A stretch of DNA of 64,000 nt from SHXR01 sp046160305 (GCA_046160305.1 JBJXGX010000041.1:37600-101599); one strand, 5' to 3'. Positions 1 through 9,061 are shown, counted from the stretch's first letter. Notes: generated from the sequence alone by a model not told the origin. Numbers and translations are program-made.

Positions 1-101
1 CCTGTTGCTGCTATTGTAGATGGGTTCCTGGTGAAGGCCGGTTTCAATTTGCCGATTCGAATCCGCCAGGTCGCCGATTCGCGCTGTCCGTAGGGTTATC
101 G

Positions 102-806
102 TTGGAAGCCATCGTTGCCGCCGTCGGGACTGCCCTGCAATTGCTTGCGGGCGCCGACCCCAAACTGGTCGACATCATTCTGCTCAGTCTGCGCGTCAGC
201 CTGACCGCGGTGCTGCTCGCGTGTCTGGTCGGACTGCCGCTCGGTGCCGCCATCGCCGTGGGGCGTTTCGCTGGTCGTCGCACGGTGATCGTGATCCTCA
301 ATGCGCTGATGGGCCTGCCCCCGGTCGTGGTCGGTCTGCTCGTGTATCTGCTGTTGTCCCGCGCGGGGCCGCTCGGAGAGTGGGGCCTTCTCTTCACACC
401 GACAGCGATGGTCATCGCGCAGACCGTCTTGATCACACCGATCGTCGCGGCGTTGGCGCGGCAAGTCGTCGAAGACGCCTGGGAGGAATATCGCGATCAA
501 CTGCGATCGCTCGGCGAGACACCGGTCGGTGCCGCGATCACACTGCTATGGGATCTGCGCTTCTCGTTGGTGACCATTGTATTAGCGGGGTTCGGGCGGG
601 CCGCCGCGGAAGTGGGTGCGGTCATGATCGTCGGCGGCAACATTGACGGCGTCACCCGGGTGATGACGACGGCCATCGCGCTTGAAACGAGCAAAGGCGA
701 TCTGCCGCTCGCACTCGGCCTTGGCATGGTGCTCGTCACGGTCGTGCTCGCACTCAACGCCGGCGCCTATCTCATCAAGGAATCGGCGCAACGCCGTCTG
801 GGTTGA
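102..806 (+). CDS. tupB: Tungstate ABC transporter permease TupB
   Basis: Inner-membrane permease of a TupABC tungstate importer, 234 residues, the usual size for the family. It is strongly hydrophobic with about five membrane segments and the binding-protein-dependent permease loop (EYRDQLRSLGETPVGA, near residues 130-145) that contacts the ATPase. The start is a TTG; no ATG fits, and the N-terminus from it matches the expected TupB layout. Its stop overlaps the TTG of the ATPase gene (TTGA), and the binding protein follows, so the three genes form one operon. Tungstate rather than molybdate is inferred from the TupA-type binding protein. Bases 1-101 upstream hold no supported gene. Confidence 0.88.
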   Translation: MEAIVAAVGTALQLLAGADPKLVDIILLSLRVSLTAVLLACLVGLPLGAAIAVGRFAGRRTVIVILNALMGLPPVVVGLLVYLLLSRAGPLGEWGLLFTPTAMVIAQTVLITPIVAALARQVVEDAWEEYRDQLRSLGETPVGAAITLLWDLRFSLVTIVLAGFGRAAAEVGAVMIVGGNIDGVTRVMTTAIALETSKGDLPLALGLGMVLVTVVLALNAGAYLIKESAQRRLG

Positions 807-1546
807 AAGCGATCCGGACCGTGCGCGCCCCGAATACCTTTCTGCCCTTGCAACTCGATGAAGTCGTGTTCGCCGTGGGTGACCGCCGGATCATTGATAG
901 CGTGACGCTCACCATCGAAGCGGGTCCGCGAACGATCCTGGTCGGCCCGAATGGCGCCGGCAAGAGCGTACTGCTGCGGCTATGCCACGGCCTGCTTGCT
1001 CCGACCAGCGGGAAGATCCGTTGGAGCCATCCGGAGGTGGCCGGCGCACCACGACGGCAAGCCATGGTATTTCAACGGCCGGTGATGCTCCGGCGCTCGG
1101 CGATGGCGAATGTCCTCTACGCATTGAAAGTCGCAGGCATCGCGCGAAACGAACACGAAAGTCGAGCGCACGAGGCGTTGCGCAAGGTCGGCCTGCTGGC
1201 ATCGTCCAGCCGTCCGGCGCGGGTACTCTCCGGTGGCGAGCAGCAACGCCTGGCCTTGGCGCGCGCCTGGGCGATTCACCCGGAAGTGTTGTTTCTTGAC
1301 GAGCCGACCGCGAGTCTCGATCCGGGTGCGACCCATGAAATCGAGGCGGTCATCCAGGCGATGCATACCGATGGCACCAAGATCGTCATGGTGACGCACA
1401 ATCTCGGACAGGCCCATCGCCTCGCCGACGAGATCGTGTTCATTCATCGCGGCCGCATCGCCGAGCACGCACCGGCCGATCGATTCTTCCGGCATCCGGT
1501 CTCACAGGAGGCCGCGGAATTCATCAAGGGAGAGCTGCCGTGGTAG
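803..1546 (+). CDS. tupC: Tungstate ABC transporter ATP-binding protein TupC
   Basis: Cytoplasmic ATPase that energises tungstate import. The 247 residues carry Walker A GPNGAGKS (about 48-55), signature LSGGEQQR (about 140-147), Walker B VLFLDEPT and the switch histidine in MVTHN. It starts at a TTG overlapping the tupB stop and ends overlapping the GTG of tupA (GTGGTAG), so translation of the three genes is probably coupled. Length is typical of the family. Specificity is inferred from the neighbours because the ATPase itself does not define the substrate. Confidence 0.88.
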   Translation: MKAIRTVRAPNTFLPLQLDEVVFAVGDRRIIDSVTLTIEAGPRTILVGPNGAGKSVLLRLCHGLLAPTSGKIRWSHPEVAGAPRRQAMVFQRPVMLRRSAMANVLYALKVAGIARNEHESRAHEALRKVGLLASSSRPARVLSGGEQQRLALARAWAIHPEVLFLDEPTASLDPGATHEIEAVIQAMHTDGTKIVMVTHNLGQAHRLADEIVFIHRGRIAEHAPADRFFRHPVSQEAAEFIKGELPW

Positions 1547-2385
1547 TCGCGTGCGTTCGGACGGTGCTCGCGTTTGGTCTCGCGCTTGGTGTAACGTTTG
1601 CGGTGCCGGTCGGTGCGATCGCCCAGGATCGATTCATCACGGTCGCCTCCACGACCTCCACCGAGCAGTCTGGCCTGTTCGGCCATGTGCTGCCGATCTT
1701 CCAGAAGAAAACCGGTATCCAGGTGCGCGTCGTGGCGCTTGGGACCGGGCAAGCACTCGATCTCGGACGCCGTGGCGACGCCGACGTCGTGTTCGTTCAT
1801 GCGCGGCCTGCCGAAGAGAAATTTGTTGCCGAAGGGTATGGCGTCGAGCGGCGACCGGTGATGTACAACGATTTCATTCTCATCGGACCGCGCGGCGATC
1901 CGGCGAGGATCAAAGGCGGCAAAGACATCCTCGCAGCGCTGAAAGAATTGGAGCGCACCAAGCCCGCATTCGTGTCACGCGGGGACAAGAGCGGCACGCA
2001 CATGGCCGAGCTGGCGCTGTGGGATGAAGCCGGCATCGACATCGATCGTGCGAAAGGGCCTTGGTACCGCGACACCGGACAGGGCATGGGACCGGCGCTC
2101 AATACTGCCTCGTCCCTCAACGCCTATGTGCTTGCCGATCGCAGTACCTGGCTTGCCTTCAAGAATCGCGGCGAGCTCACGGTCCTCGTCGAAGGGGACC
2201 AGCGCCTCTTCAACCAATATGGGGTCATGCTGGTCAATCCGGCCAGGCATCCGCATGTAAAAAAGGATCTCGGACAGCAGTTCGTCGACTGGATCGTTTC
2301 CCCGGAGGGGCAGCAAGCGATCGCCGGTTACAAGATCAACGGCGAACAGCTGTTCTTTCCGAACGCGGGTCAGGCCGGCGTTTGA
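1540..2385 (+). CDS. tupA: Tungstate-binding periplasmic protein TupA
   Basis: Periplasmic solute-binding protein of the tungstate importer, 281 residues. A signal peptide of about 29 residues ends at AIAQ. Family motifs are visible: TTSTEQSG just after the cleavage site, VVALGTGQALDLGRRGDADV and MYNDFILIGP. These are the oxyanion-binding loops of TupA/WtpA-like proteins. It starts at GTG inside the 3' end of tupC. It is the last gene of the operon and is followed by an inverted repeat. Tungsten uptake implies a tungsto- or molybdo-enzyme elsewhere in the genome, which is not visible here. Confidence 0.88.
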   Translation: MVVACVRTVLAFGLALGVTFAVPVGAIAQDRFITVASTTSTEQSGLFGHVLPIFQKKTGIQVRVVALGTGQALDLGRRGDADVVFVHARPAEEKFVAEGYGVERRPVMYNDFILIGPRGDPARIKGGKDILAALKELERTKPAFVSRGDKSGTHMAELALWDEAGIDIDRAKGPWYRDTGQGMGPALNTASSLNAYVLADRSTWLAFKNRGELTVLVEGDQRLFNQYGVMLVNPARHPHVKKDLGQQFVDWIVSPEGQQAIAGYKINGEQLFFPNAGQAGV

Positions 2386-2475
2386 CCCGGCGCATGACGA
2401 TCCTTGCAGGGATCTGGGACTGAAAACCGCCCTCCAGCCCGAGTGGCCCTTATGTAAGCGACGGTGCTCAAGCTT

Positions 2476-2583
2476 CCGTTCGCCCTGAGCTTGTCGAAGG
2501 GTAACGTAAGCTTGTCGAAAGCGCGCGATCGTCCGATCACGGACGCTCCGGCATTCACCCTTCGACAGGCTCAGGGCGAACGG
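2476..2583. repeat. REP-like inverted repeat between convergent operons
   Basis: Two 27-nt arms at 2476-2502 and 2557-2583 are reverse complements with one mismatch; the core is CGCCCTGAGC-TGTCGAAGGG. A partial third copy of the core (CTTGTCGAAA) lies at 2511-2520. This GCCCTGAGC...GTCGAAGGGT element is a common dispersed intergenic repeat in Proteobacteria. It sits between the ends of tupA (plus) and the metal permease gene (minus), so it may act as a bidirectional terminator or RNA stabiliser. There is no T-run. Confidence 0.8.
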
Positions 2584-2600
2584 TCAATCTCCAAACGCGC

Positions 2601-3842
2601 TTAGATTCGGTTGGGTACGTGCCACTCCGCTCTGGCCCCTATTATTCCGATCAACAACGCGCCGGTTACCATCGCCGCGGCGATCCACCAGCGATTGCGC
2701 GTGCGGGCGCGCGCGCGAACTTCGCGCTGCACGAACCTCTCGCCGATGCGCATCTCGTTGTACGACCGCAGGAACCCGGAGATCCGCCGGACTTCCTCGT
2801 CGCTGATGGCGGTCCCCTCGGCCCGACTGCGAACCTCGCGTTGGTTCAGTTCCTCCGCAAGTCGACGGTAGCGCTCCGCGTTGTCCGTTGCATCGTCGAT
2901 CATTGCGCGTTCCGGCATTGAGAGATATGTCGCGCGGACGATCGGCGCGAACGACTCGATCGCATCGAGGAGCGGATGATCGGCACGCGGAAAGATCGCG
3001 ATCCACGCGGCCGCGATCGCCAGCACCGTCACGACCGTCCAGCGCAAGGTAGCGACCCATCGCCAGCCACGCCGGAATTGGCGGGCCATGCCGACCATCG
3101 CCAGCGCGAGGCCGAAGCTGCAGATCATCGTCGCGCCGGTCGGCAGATCCCACGCGTAGGACACGGCGAGGCCGACCACGCTTGCCAGGATTCCCGCGCC
3201 CCAACCCACTACGAGCTGGCGACCCGGTCGCTCGGCCACAATGACGCCGATCGCCGCGGGAATGATCAGAAAGGAGAACACCAACAGCACGCCCGCGAGC
3301 GCGACCGAGCTGGTCACGACGACCCCCAGACTGGCGAAGAACGCGAGCTCCCAGCCCCAGTGATCGCGCCGGCGACGGCCGGCCAGCCATGCGTAGCCGA
3401 AGCCGATCGCCGCGTAAAGCGGAATCAAGGTCAACACGTCGGTTGCCGTGACGGTGAGGATGTTTCCGGTGAGGATTTGTTTGATGTGCTCCGCACCCAT
3501 GGGCGCCTTGTCGACAAGCACGAAGGCAAGCGCCGCACCAACCACATAGATGACACCGATCAGCGCCTCTTGCGAGACCCGCGTCGCCCACGCCCGTGTG
3601 GCCGAGAGCAACGCCGCGCCGAGCAAGGTGAAGCCAAGCGAATACGCATAGGCCGCGGTGCTCTGCGGCGAATGCCCGAGCATGAAGGCGACCGTTGTTC
3701 CGAGCGCCGCGATCTGGGCGAGCGCGAGGTCGACGAAAATCACGCCGCGCGCGAGTACCTGCAAGCCGAAGTAGGTATGGACGCCGATCAGCACCAGCGC
3801 GGTACAGGCCGGCAGCCACAATAGATCGAGCGCTTCGGACAC
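2601..3842 (-). CDS. Metal ABC transporter permease (ZnuB/MntB family) with C-terminal extension
   Basis: ABC-3 family membrane permease for zinc, manganese or iron, 413 residues. The first 280 or so residues form the usual multi-pass core, with VDLALAQIAALG near residues 37-48 and VALAGVLLVFSFLIIPAA later. Family members are normally about 270-300 residues. The remaining 130 residues add a charged, probably coiled-coil stretch (DNAERYRRLAEELNQREVRS) and a final membrane helix, which is unusual. It starts at GTG two bases after the stop of the binding-protein gene. No ATPase gene lies in this operon, so the energy subunit must be encoded elsewhere or borrowed. Confidence 0.8.
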   Translation of the reverse strand: MSEALDLLWLPACTALVLIGVHTYFGLQVLARGVIFVDLALAQIAALGTTVAFMLGHSPQSTAAYAYSLGFTLLGAALLSATRAWATRVSQEALIGVIYVVGAALAFVLVDKAPMGAEHIKQILTGNILTVTATDVLTLIPLYAAIGFGYAWLAGRRRRDHWGWELAFFASLGVVVTSSVALAGVLLVFSFLIIPAAIGVIVAERPGRQLVVGWGAGILASVVGLAVSYAWDLPTGATMICSFGLALAMVGMARQFRRGWRWVATLRWTVVTVLAIAAAWIAIFPRADHPLLDAIESFAPIVRATYLSMPERAMIDDATDNAERYRRLAEELNQREVRSRAEGTAISDEEVRRISGFLRSYNEMRIGERFVQREVRARARTRNRWWIAAAMVTGALLIGIIGARAEWHVPNRI

Positions 3843-3844
3843 TA

Positions 3845-4756
3845 TTATTCCGCGGCGGCGACCAACGCCGCGATGTTGTAGTCGATCATCGCAAGATAGT
3901 TCGACGCGGCAGGAATCGCATTGATCGACGCGGCGAGCACCGCGACCCTGGCACCTGCGCGCTGCGCGATGAAATCGGCATCCTTCGCCGACTCATGCGG
4001 TTGGCGGACCACGATCCTGACCTGTTGATCGCGCATGAGCGTGGCCAGTTGCGCGAGATGCGCGGCGCTCGGTGGAATGCCTTCGCGCAGTTCGATGTAA
4101 CCGATGAACTTCAAACGGAAGCGACGCGCGAAGTATGCCCAGGTATTGTGGTAGGCAACCAGCGGTTTGCCGCGCACGTTGGCGAGCTTGGCTTCCCACT
4201 CGGGCAGCCTCCGCTCGATGTCCTCCACGAACTTACGCCGTCTGGCTAGATAGGCGTCGGCATGAGTGGGGTCGATCCGGACGAGCCCTTCGAGCAGCGT
4301 GCCGGTGATGATCTCGACATTCCGTGGATCGAGCCAGTAGTGCGGGTTGCCGCTGCCGTGCGCGTGGCCGTCGCTTGGGCCCACCCGTGTGCCGCGTACA
4401 TCGAGGAGCGCGATCGCGATCGACGCATCAACATGGCGCGGTCCGCGTCGGCGCAACTCGGGCCGCGCCCGCTCGAGCAGGCGATCGAGCCAAAGATCGT
4501 AGTCGAGGCCCACCCGAACGATCAGGTCGGCTTCTTTCACCCGCGCCAGATCTTGTGGTTTTGCCTGGTAACTTTCCGCGTTCGTGTTGGCCGCGATGAG
4601 ATGGGTCACGGCAACCCGGTCACCGCCGACGATCTCGGCGAAGTTGCGCAGCTCGGTCGTGGTCGTGACGATCTTGAATGGCTGCGCGCCAAGCGGCTGC
4701 TGGGCGAACAACCCTCCGAGCGCGAACAGCGCGAGCAGCCGGACGTACTGCCTCAT
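3845..4756 (-). CDS. Metal ABC transporter substrate-binding protein (ZnuA-like)
   Basis: Periplasmic cluster A-1 metal-binding protein, 303 residues from the ATG at 4756. That start gives a clean signal peptide (MRQYVRLLALFALGGLFAQ); an upstream GTG at 4798 only adds a charged extension. Likely metal ligands are the histidines in HAHGSGNPHYWLDP, the conserved VAYHNTWAYF histidine and a C-terminal Asp. A short His-rich stretch is present but no long His-rich loop. It lies immediately upstream of the permease gene with 2 bp between them. Zinc is the likeliest substrate, but manganese or iron cannot be excluded. Confidence 0.8.
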   Translation of the reverse strand: MRQYVRLLALFALGGLFAQQPLGAQPFKIVTTTTELRNFAEIVGGDRVAVTHLIAANTNAESYQAKPQDLARVKEADLIVRVGLDYDLWLDRLLERARPELRRRGPRHVDASIAIALLDVRGTRVGPSDGHAHGSGNPHYWLDPRNVEIITGTLLEGLVRIDPTHADAYLARRRKFVEDIERRLPEWEAKLANVRGKPLVAYHNTWAYFARRFRLKFIGYIELREGIPPSAAHLAQLATLMRDQQVRIVVRQPHESAKDADFIAQRAGARVAVLAASINAIPAASNYLAMIDYNIAALVAAAE

Positions 4757-4807
4757 CGAGAATCGACGGACGGGTTGTCGCGCTGGCCCGCCCGGCACGG
4801 CGCAGCG

Positions 4808-6094
4808 TTACTTGGGTAATGCCCAGAGGCTCTTTGGCACCAGACAATGGACGTTCTTGTCCGCATCCGACATCTGACCGACCCGACAGTCCATCGACAC
4901 GCTCGCGAGCCCATAGGCGTCATGACGCGTCATGTTCTTGTTGGCGGCGAGCCAATTGATCATGTTCATCGAGGCCTCGTCCATGGACTTGTTGAGGTCG
5001 CGGTTCGTGGCGTGGCTCACGAAATACAGCGGCGTCTCCTTGATTGGGCGCTCCATGTCCTCTTTCGAGTTCGCGTTCTTTGGACTCATGCAGTGGATGC
5101 CCTTCTTGATGTTCACGACCTGCGACACGCGGCAGTCGGAGACTTTCGGCATCATCGACGCAGCCTGATCGACCGGCATATTGCGAAGCTCGGCGATCAT
5201 CTTCGCGGTCTGCTGCCTTGCCGCCTCCCACGCCTTGTTCATATCCTGGTCGAAGCCCATTGTGATCCACGAGGTCGGCGTCTCGATGCGCGGCATATCG
5301 AGCGACTTGCCCTTGGCTACTTCGATCGTTACGTTCAGTTCGCGGAAGGCCGTCTCGAGCGCGGTCAAGTTGACCTCACCATTGCCCTGGCCGGCATGGG
5401 AGTCACCTGTCCACAACAGACCGCCCGGCACCCACACCGGTGCGTGCAATATGTTGCCTGCCACGAGATCCCGAATGTCCATGTTGCCCGCGAACTCCCC
5501 GGGCATGACCGTGAAGTATCGGCCGGGCTCCTTGCGCGCCACCGCCATCACACCAGGAAACGGCCGCAATGGGATGTAGACGCCAGGCAAGAACTCGGTG
5601 ACTTTCCGCTCCCAATCGAGATACAGATATTTGATCTGGCCTTGCGGAAATTCTTTCGGAAACTGGCCGGTGCCAGCGACACCAGGCATGTTGAGGTTGA
5701 TCGCATAGGCGCGCGGAATAACCTTGTTGATGCGCACCTTGAGCACGTCGCCCGGTTCCGCGCCATTGACAAAGATTGGGCCGGTGACGGAGTGCGGACC
5801 GCGGCCCGGATTATCCAAGCGCAGCTTGAGGATGAATTCCGGCGTCACGCCCGGCATGAATTGATTGTGGGCGCCCGTCATGGTCTCGATGACCACGGTG
5901 TCGCCGGCGTCGATCGTCAAGACCGGCTTCTGCGCATTGTCGAACCAGCCCCACTGGGTGGTGTCGAGGGTTGCGGGCAATAGATGCACCTTCCCCGGCA
6001 GGCGGCTGGCAATGGTCGTACCTTGCGCGAACGCGCCGCTGACGAGCGCACAGGACGCGATGATCGCACCCGATAACGCATAGACAAGATTCAT
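4808..6094 (-). CDS. Exported acetamidase/formamidase-family protein with duplicated C-terminal module
   Basis: FmdA/AmdA-fold amidohydrolase acting on short amides, 428 residues. The ATG at 6094 is chosen because it follows AAGGAAGGGAAC and gives a signal peptide ending at AFAQ, so the protein is probably periplasmic. The catalytic core is recognisable (GDTVVIETMTGAHNQF, HSVTGPIFVNGAEPGD, DSHAGQGNGEVNLTALET). The usual C-terminal segment appears twice: residues 281-338 (DMNKAWEAA, DCRVSQ, IHCMSPK) and 362-421 (DLNKSMDEA, DCRVGQ, VHCLVPK). Typical relatives are nearer 300 residues. It is transcribed towards the metal transporter, but a functional link is unproven. Confidence 0.82.
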   Translation of the reverse strand: MNLVYALSGAIIASCALVSGAFAQGTTIASRLPGKVHLLPATLDTTQWGWFDNAQKPVLTIDAGDTVVIETMTGAHNQFMPGVTPEFILKLRLDNPGRGPHSVTGPIFVNGAEPGDVLKVRINKVIPRAYAINLNMPGVAGTGQFPKEFPQGQIKYLYLDWERKVTEFLPGVYIPLRPFPGVMAVARKEPGRYFTVMPGEFAGNMDIRDLVAGNILHAPVWVPGGLLWTGDSHAGQGNGEVNLTALETAFRELNVTIEVAKGKSLDMPRIETPTSWITMGFDQDMNKAWEAARQQTAKMIAELRNMPVDQAASMMPKVSDCRVSQVVNIKKGIHCMSPKNANSKEDMERPIKETPLYFVSHATNRDLNKSMDEASMNMINWLAANKNMTRHDAYGLASVSMDCRVGQMSDADKNVHCLVPKSLWALPK

Positions 6095-6229
6095 GTTCCC
6101 TTCCTTTTGTAGGTGGTGGAGCACGCAAAGTGTACTGCCGATCGAAAATGGGGATCCGAACAATGGCGCGCGGGGCTGCAAATGAATGCTGCAAACGAAT
6201 GCTTGCCGCTGCATTGTTCTGATGCTTGA

Positions 6230-7528
6230 ATGTCAGTCCCTATCGTCTCGTTGCCCCCGCGCAGTTTGGACAGCCCTATGACTCAGCCGCTCGCCCCCTC
6301 TATCCCCTTCAACGCCGCGCGCGATGCATCGACCCGCCAGATTCCGTCGATCGCGACGCTGCGCAATCGCGCGTCCGAGCTGTTGCCGCATGTGAAGGCG
6401 CGCGCGGCGCGCACCGAACAGGAACGGCGCATCTCCACCGATGTCGCCCGCATGATGCAGGACGCGGGTTTCGCCCGCCTGATGCAACCATCGCGATTCG
6501 GCGGCTGCGAGTACGGATTCATCGAGATGGTCGATCTCGTGTCCGAACTTGGCCGCGGCTGCTGCTCCTCCGCCTGGTTCCTCGGCCTGATGGTGGTGCA
6601 TCAATGGATGCTCGGGACGTTTCCGCTCGAGGCACAGGAAGAGGTCCTCGCCGAAGACATCAACATGATCATGGCGGGATCCTATGCACCGTCGTGCCAG
6701 GCGGTTGAAGTGCCCGGCGGATTCAAGATCAAGGGACGTTGGGCATTCGCGAGCGGCTGCGACAACGCGGGATGGTCGCTGTTCGGTGTGTTGTTCCCGC
6801 CGATCGAGGAAAACGGCGGCAAGCCGTCGGCGGGTTTCCTGCTGCTCCCCAAGAGCGACTACGAGATCGAGGACAACTGGTTCACCGTCGGGTTGGCGGG
6901 CACCGGCAGCAAGAACCTGCTCATCAAGGAGGATGTATTCGTTCCGCGGCATCGCATGCTCACGTTTCCACAGCTCTCCTCCAACAATCCACCGGGTGCG
7001 CAGGTGAACCGCAATCCGCTTTATCGGATTCCATTTCTCGCGGCGGTCCCCGTCTCGATCGCATTTCCCGCGCTCGGCGCATTGCAAGGGGCGATCGACG
7101 ATTTCATCGAGATGACGGGCGGACGTATCACGCGCGGCGCGGTCGCCGGTGGCGGCAACAAGATGGCCGAGTTCCAGACCATCCAGTTGCGTCTGGCAGA
7201 GGCCGACGCGTGCCTCGACGCCGCAACGCTGTTATTGAAGCGCGACATCAGTGAGGTGGAATCCGTCGTGGCCGCCGGCTCGCAAGTCGACATCGGCAAG
7301 CGCATCCGCAATCGCCGCGACCATGCGTTCGCCCTCAAGCTCGCCCGCCAGGGGATCGATGCACTGTACGAATCCGTCGGCGGCGCCGGTCTGCAGCTCG
7401 ATACGAGCATCCAACGTGCCTGGCGGGACATTCATGCCGTCAGCAAACACTTCACGTTCGGCTGGGACGGCGTAGGCGCGATGTATGGACAATATCGACT
7501 GGGACTGGAGCCGAAAGGTCAGTACTAA
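6230..7528 (+). CDS. Acyl-CoA dehydrogenase-fold flavin monooxygenase (HsaA/HpaB-like)
   Basis: Predicted two-component flavin-dependent hydroxylase of the group D type (HsaA, pigment-production hydroxylase), 432 residues. It keeps the acyl-CoA dehydrogenase layout: an N-terminal helical domain (DAGFARLMQPSRFGGCEYGF), a middle beta domain with SGCDNAGW and GLAGTGSKNL, and a C-terminal helical bundle ending with DIHAVSKHFTFGWDGVG. No acyl-CoA catalytic glutamate is evident, which favours a hydroxylase over a dehydrogenase. The first ATG (6230) is used; a second Met at 6278 is possible. The enolase-family gene starts 32 bp downstream and is probably co-transcribed. No flavin reductase partner is present. 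Confidence 0.78.
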   Translation: MSVPIVSLPPRSLDSPMTQPLAPSIPFNAARDASTRQIPSIATLRNRASELLPHVKARAARTEQERRISTDVARMMQDAGFARLMQPSRFGGCEYGFIEMVDLVSELGRGCCSSAWFLGLMVVHQWMLGTFPLEAQEEVLAEDINMIMAGSYAPSCQAVEVPGGFKIKGRWAFASGCDNAGWSLFGVLFPPIEENGGKPSAGFLLLPKSDYEIEDNWFTVGLAGTGSKNLLIKEDVFVPRHRMLTFPQLSSNNPPGAQVNRNPLYRIPFLAAVPVSIAFPALGALQGAIDDFIEMTGGRITRGAVAGGGNKMAEFQTIQLRLAEADACLDAATLLLKRDISEVESVVAAGSQVDIGKRIRNRRDHAFALKLARQGIDALYESVGGAGLQLDTSIQRAWRDIHAVSKHFTFGWDGVGAMYGQYRLGLEPKGQY

Positions 7529-7560
7529 AACCATCACCACCATTGCAAAGGAAACGAATC

Positions 7561-8649
7561 ATGAAGATAACTTCCGCGCAAACCCGGCTCGTCAAGATCC
7601 CGGCCGATGAACCGCTCGCCGGCGGCGAGATCCTCCTCGGACCGACGCGCGACTATGTGACCCTCACCTTGCGTACCGATGCGGGCATCGAAGGGATCGG
7701 GTACACGTTCTTCGGCGGCAACCTGGGCGGTCACCTGAAAGGGATGGTCGATACCTTGGCCGCGCTCATCATCGGTCAGGATCCGCTGCCGATCGAGGCG
7801 CTCGTCAACAAGATTCGCGGCTCCACGCTCGCGGGCCCAAGCGGCATGGTGACGCTCGCGCTCGCCGCGATCGACATTGCATTGTGGGACATCAAAGGCA
7901 AAGCGCTCAACGTGCCCGTCGCCACCTTGGCAGGCGGCTATCGAACCACCGTGCCGACCTATGCATCCGGTGCGCTCTCACGTGATGGCACCCTCGACAC
8001 CCTGCTCCGCTGCGCGCGCACGCTGCGCGAAGCCGGCTGGAAGCAGATGAAGACGCAGCTCGCATTGCCGGGCGCGACCACCGTGCCCAAGGAAATCGAG
8101 CGCATCCGCGAAGTGCGCAAAGTGATCGGTGACGAAATCGACCTGATGTGCGACATCAACCAGCGCTGGGACGTTCGCCAGGCGATTTCGATCGGCGCAC
8201 GCATCGAGGAATACGGCCTCTACTGGCTGGAAGACGTCGTGGCGTGCGACGACTACGCCGGCCATGCAGCGGTGACCGCGGCGCTCGCCACACCCACCGC
8301 GGCGGGCGAATACGTATTCGGCATCGTGCCGTTTCGCCACATGTTCGAGGCGCGCTCGGTCGACATCGCCATGCTCGATGTCGTGCGTACCGGCGGCATT
8401 ACCGGCTGGCTGAAGATCGCCGGGATGGCCGAAGCATTCAACCTGCCGGTCGTGAGCCATCTCTATCCGGAAATCTCGGTGCACTTGATCGCGGCGATTC
8501 CCAATGGCCTTACGGTCGAATACATGCCGTGGGCGACGAAGCTCTTCACCGAAGTTCCGAAAATGGCCGGGGGTACGTTGACCGTTCCCGAGAAGCCCGG
8601 GCTCGGCCTTGTGTTCGACGAGCAGTTTTGTGCGCGGCATGCGGCGTAA
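7561..8649 (+). CDS. Mandelate racemase/muconate lactonizing enzyme family protein
   Basis: Enolase-superfamily enzyme that abstracts a proton alpha to a carboxylate, 362 residues. The ATG at 7561 follows AAAGGAAAC. Metal ligands appear as D198 (DIN), E224 (LED) and E250 (GE). A His-Asp dyad is visible as D273 (MLDVVRTGG) and H300 (VVSHLYPEIS), as in mandelate racemase and sugar acid dehydratases. The usual Lys-x-Lys base motif at 164-166 reads Lys-Thr-Gln, so the second lysine is missing. Substrate is unknown; an acid-sugar dehydratase or racemase role is plausible. It follows the flavin monooxygenase-like gene. Confidence 0.82.
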   Translation: MKITSAQTRLVKIPADEPLAGGEILLGPTRDYVTLTLRTDAGIEGIGYTFFGGNLGGHLKGMVDTLAALIIGQDPLPIEALVNKIRGSTLAGPSGMVTLALAAIDIALWDIKGKALNVPVATLAGGYRTTVPTYASGALSRDGTLDTLLRCARTLREAGWKQMKTQLALPGATTVPKEIERIREVRKVIGDEIDLMCDINQRWDVRQAISIGARIEEYGLYWLEDVVACDDYAGHAAVTAALATPTAAGEYVFGIVPFRHMFEARSVDIAMLDVVRTGGITGWLKIAGMAEAFNLPVVSHLYPEISVHLIAAIPNGLTVEYMPWATKLFTEVPKMAGGTLTVPEKPGLGLVFDEQFCARHAA

Positions 8650-8707
8650 AGAGATGAGATACCGGCGTGAGGGACGCGGCACGCTCGATAGGACGCATGC
8701 GCCTCGG

Positions 8708-9061
8708 ATGGTGCCTGATCATGTCGCCAAGTCGCCCGCCGACGGCCATACCCTTCTCATGGGCGCGATCGGCGGATTGGCGGTGGCGATGTCGCGCGTC
8801 CCCAATCGCGGCTACGACACCTTGCGCGATCTCGAACCGATCACACAAGCCGTCAACGTCACCAATTTTCTCGTGGTGCCATCGGCATCGTCGATCCGTT
8901 CGCTGCAGGATCTCCTCACCTCCGCGCGCGCGCGACCGGGCGTGCTCACCGATGCATCAACCGGGAACGGCACCGCGCCGTATCTCGCCGGCGAGTTGGC
9001 TCGCACCGAAATCGTCAAGTGGGGCAAGCTGGTCAAGGATGCTGGACTGCAGGTGCAATAG
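8708..9061 (+). pseudogene. Bug/TctC-type binding protein, N-terminal and internal deletion
   Basis: Remnant of a tripartite tricarboxylate transporter binding protein. The reading frame keeps the first-lobe motif AKSPADGHTLLMG and the GNGTAPYLAGEL helix, then jumps directly to ARTEIVKWGKLVKDAGLQ, which is the usual extreme C-terminus of the family. The signal peptide and first beta strand are missing and about 180 central residues have been lost in frame, so it cannot bind solute. It begins just after the enolase-family gene and probably represents that operon's former binding protein. Confidence 0.8.

Noticed and set aside
1..101. End of an upstream gene at the window start.
   Set aside because: No frame shows a recognisable protein; too short to decide.
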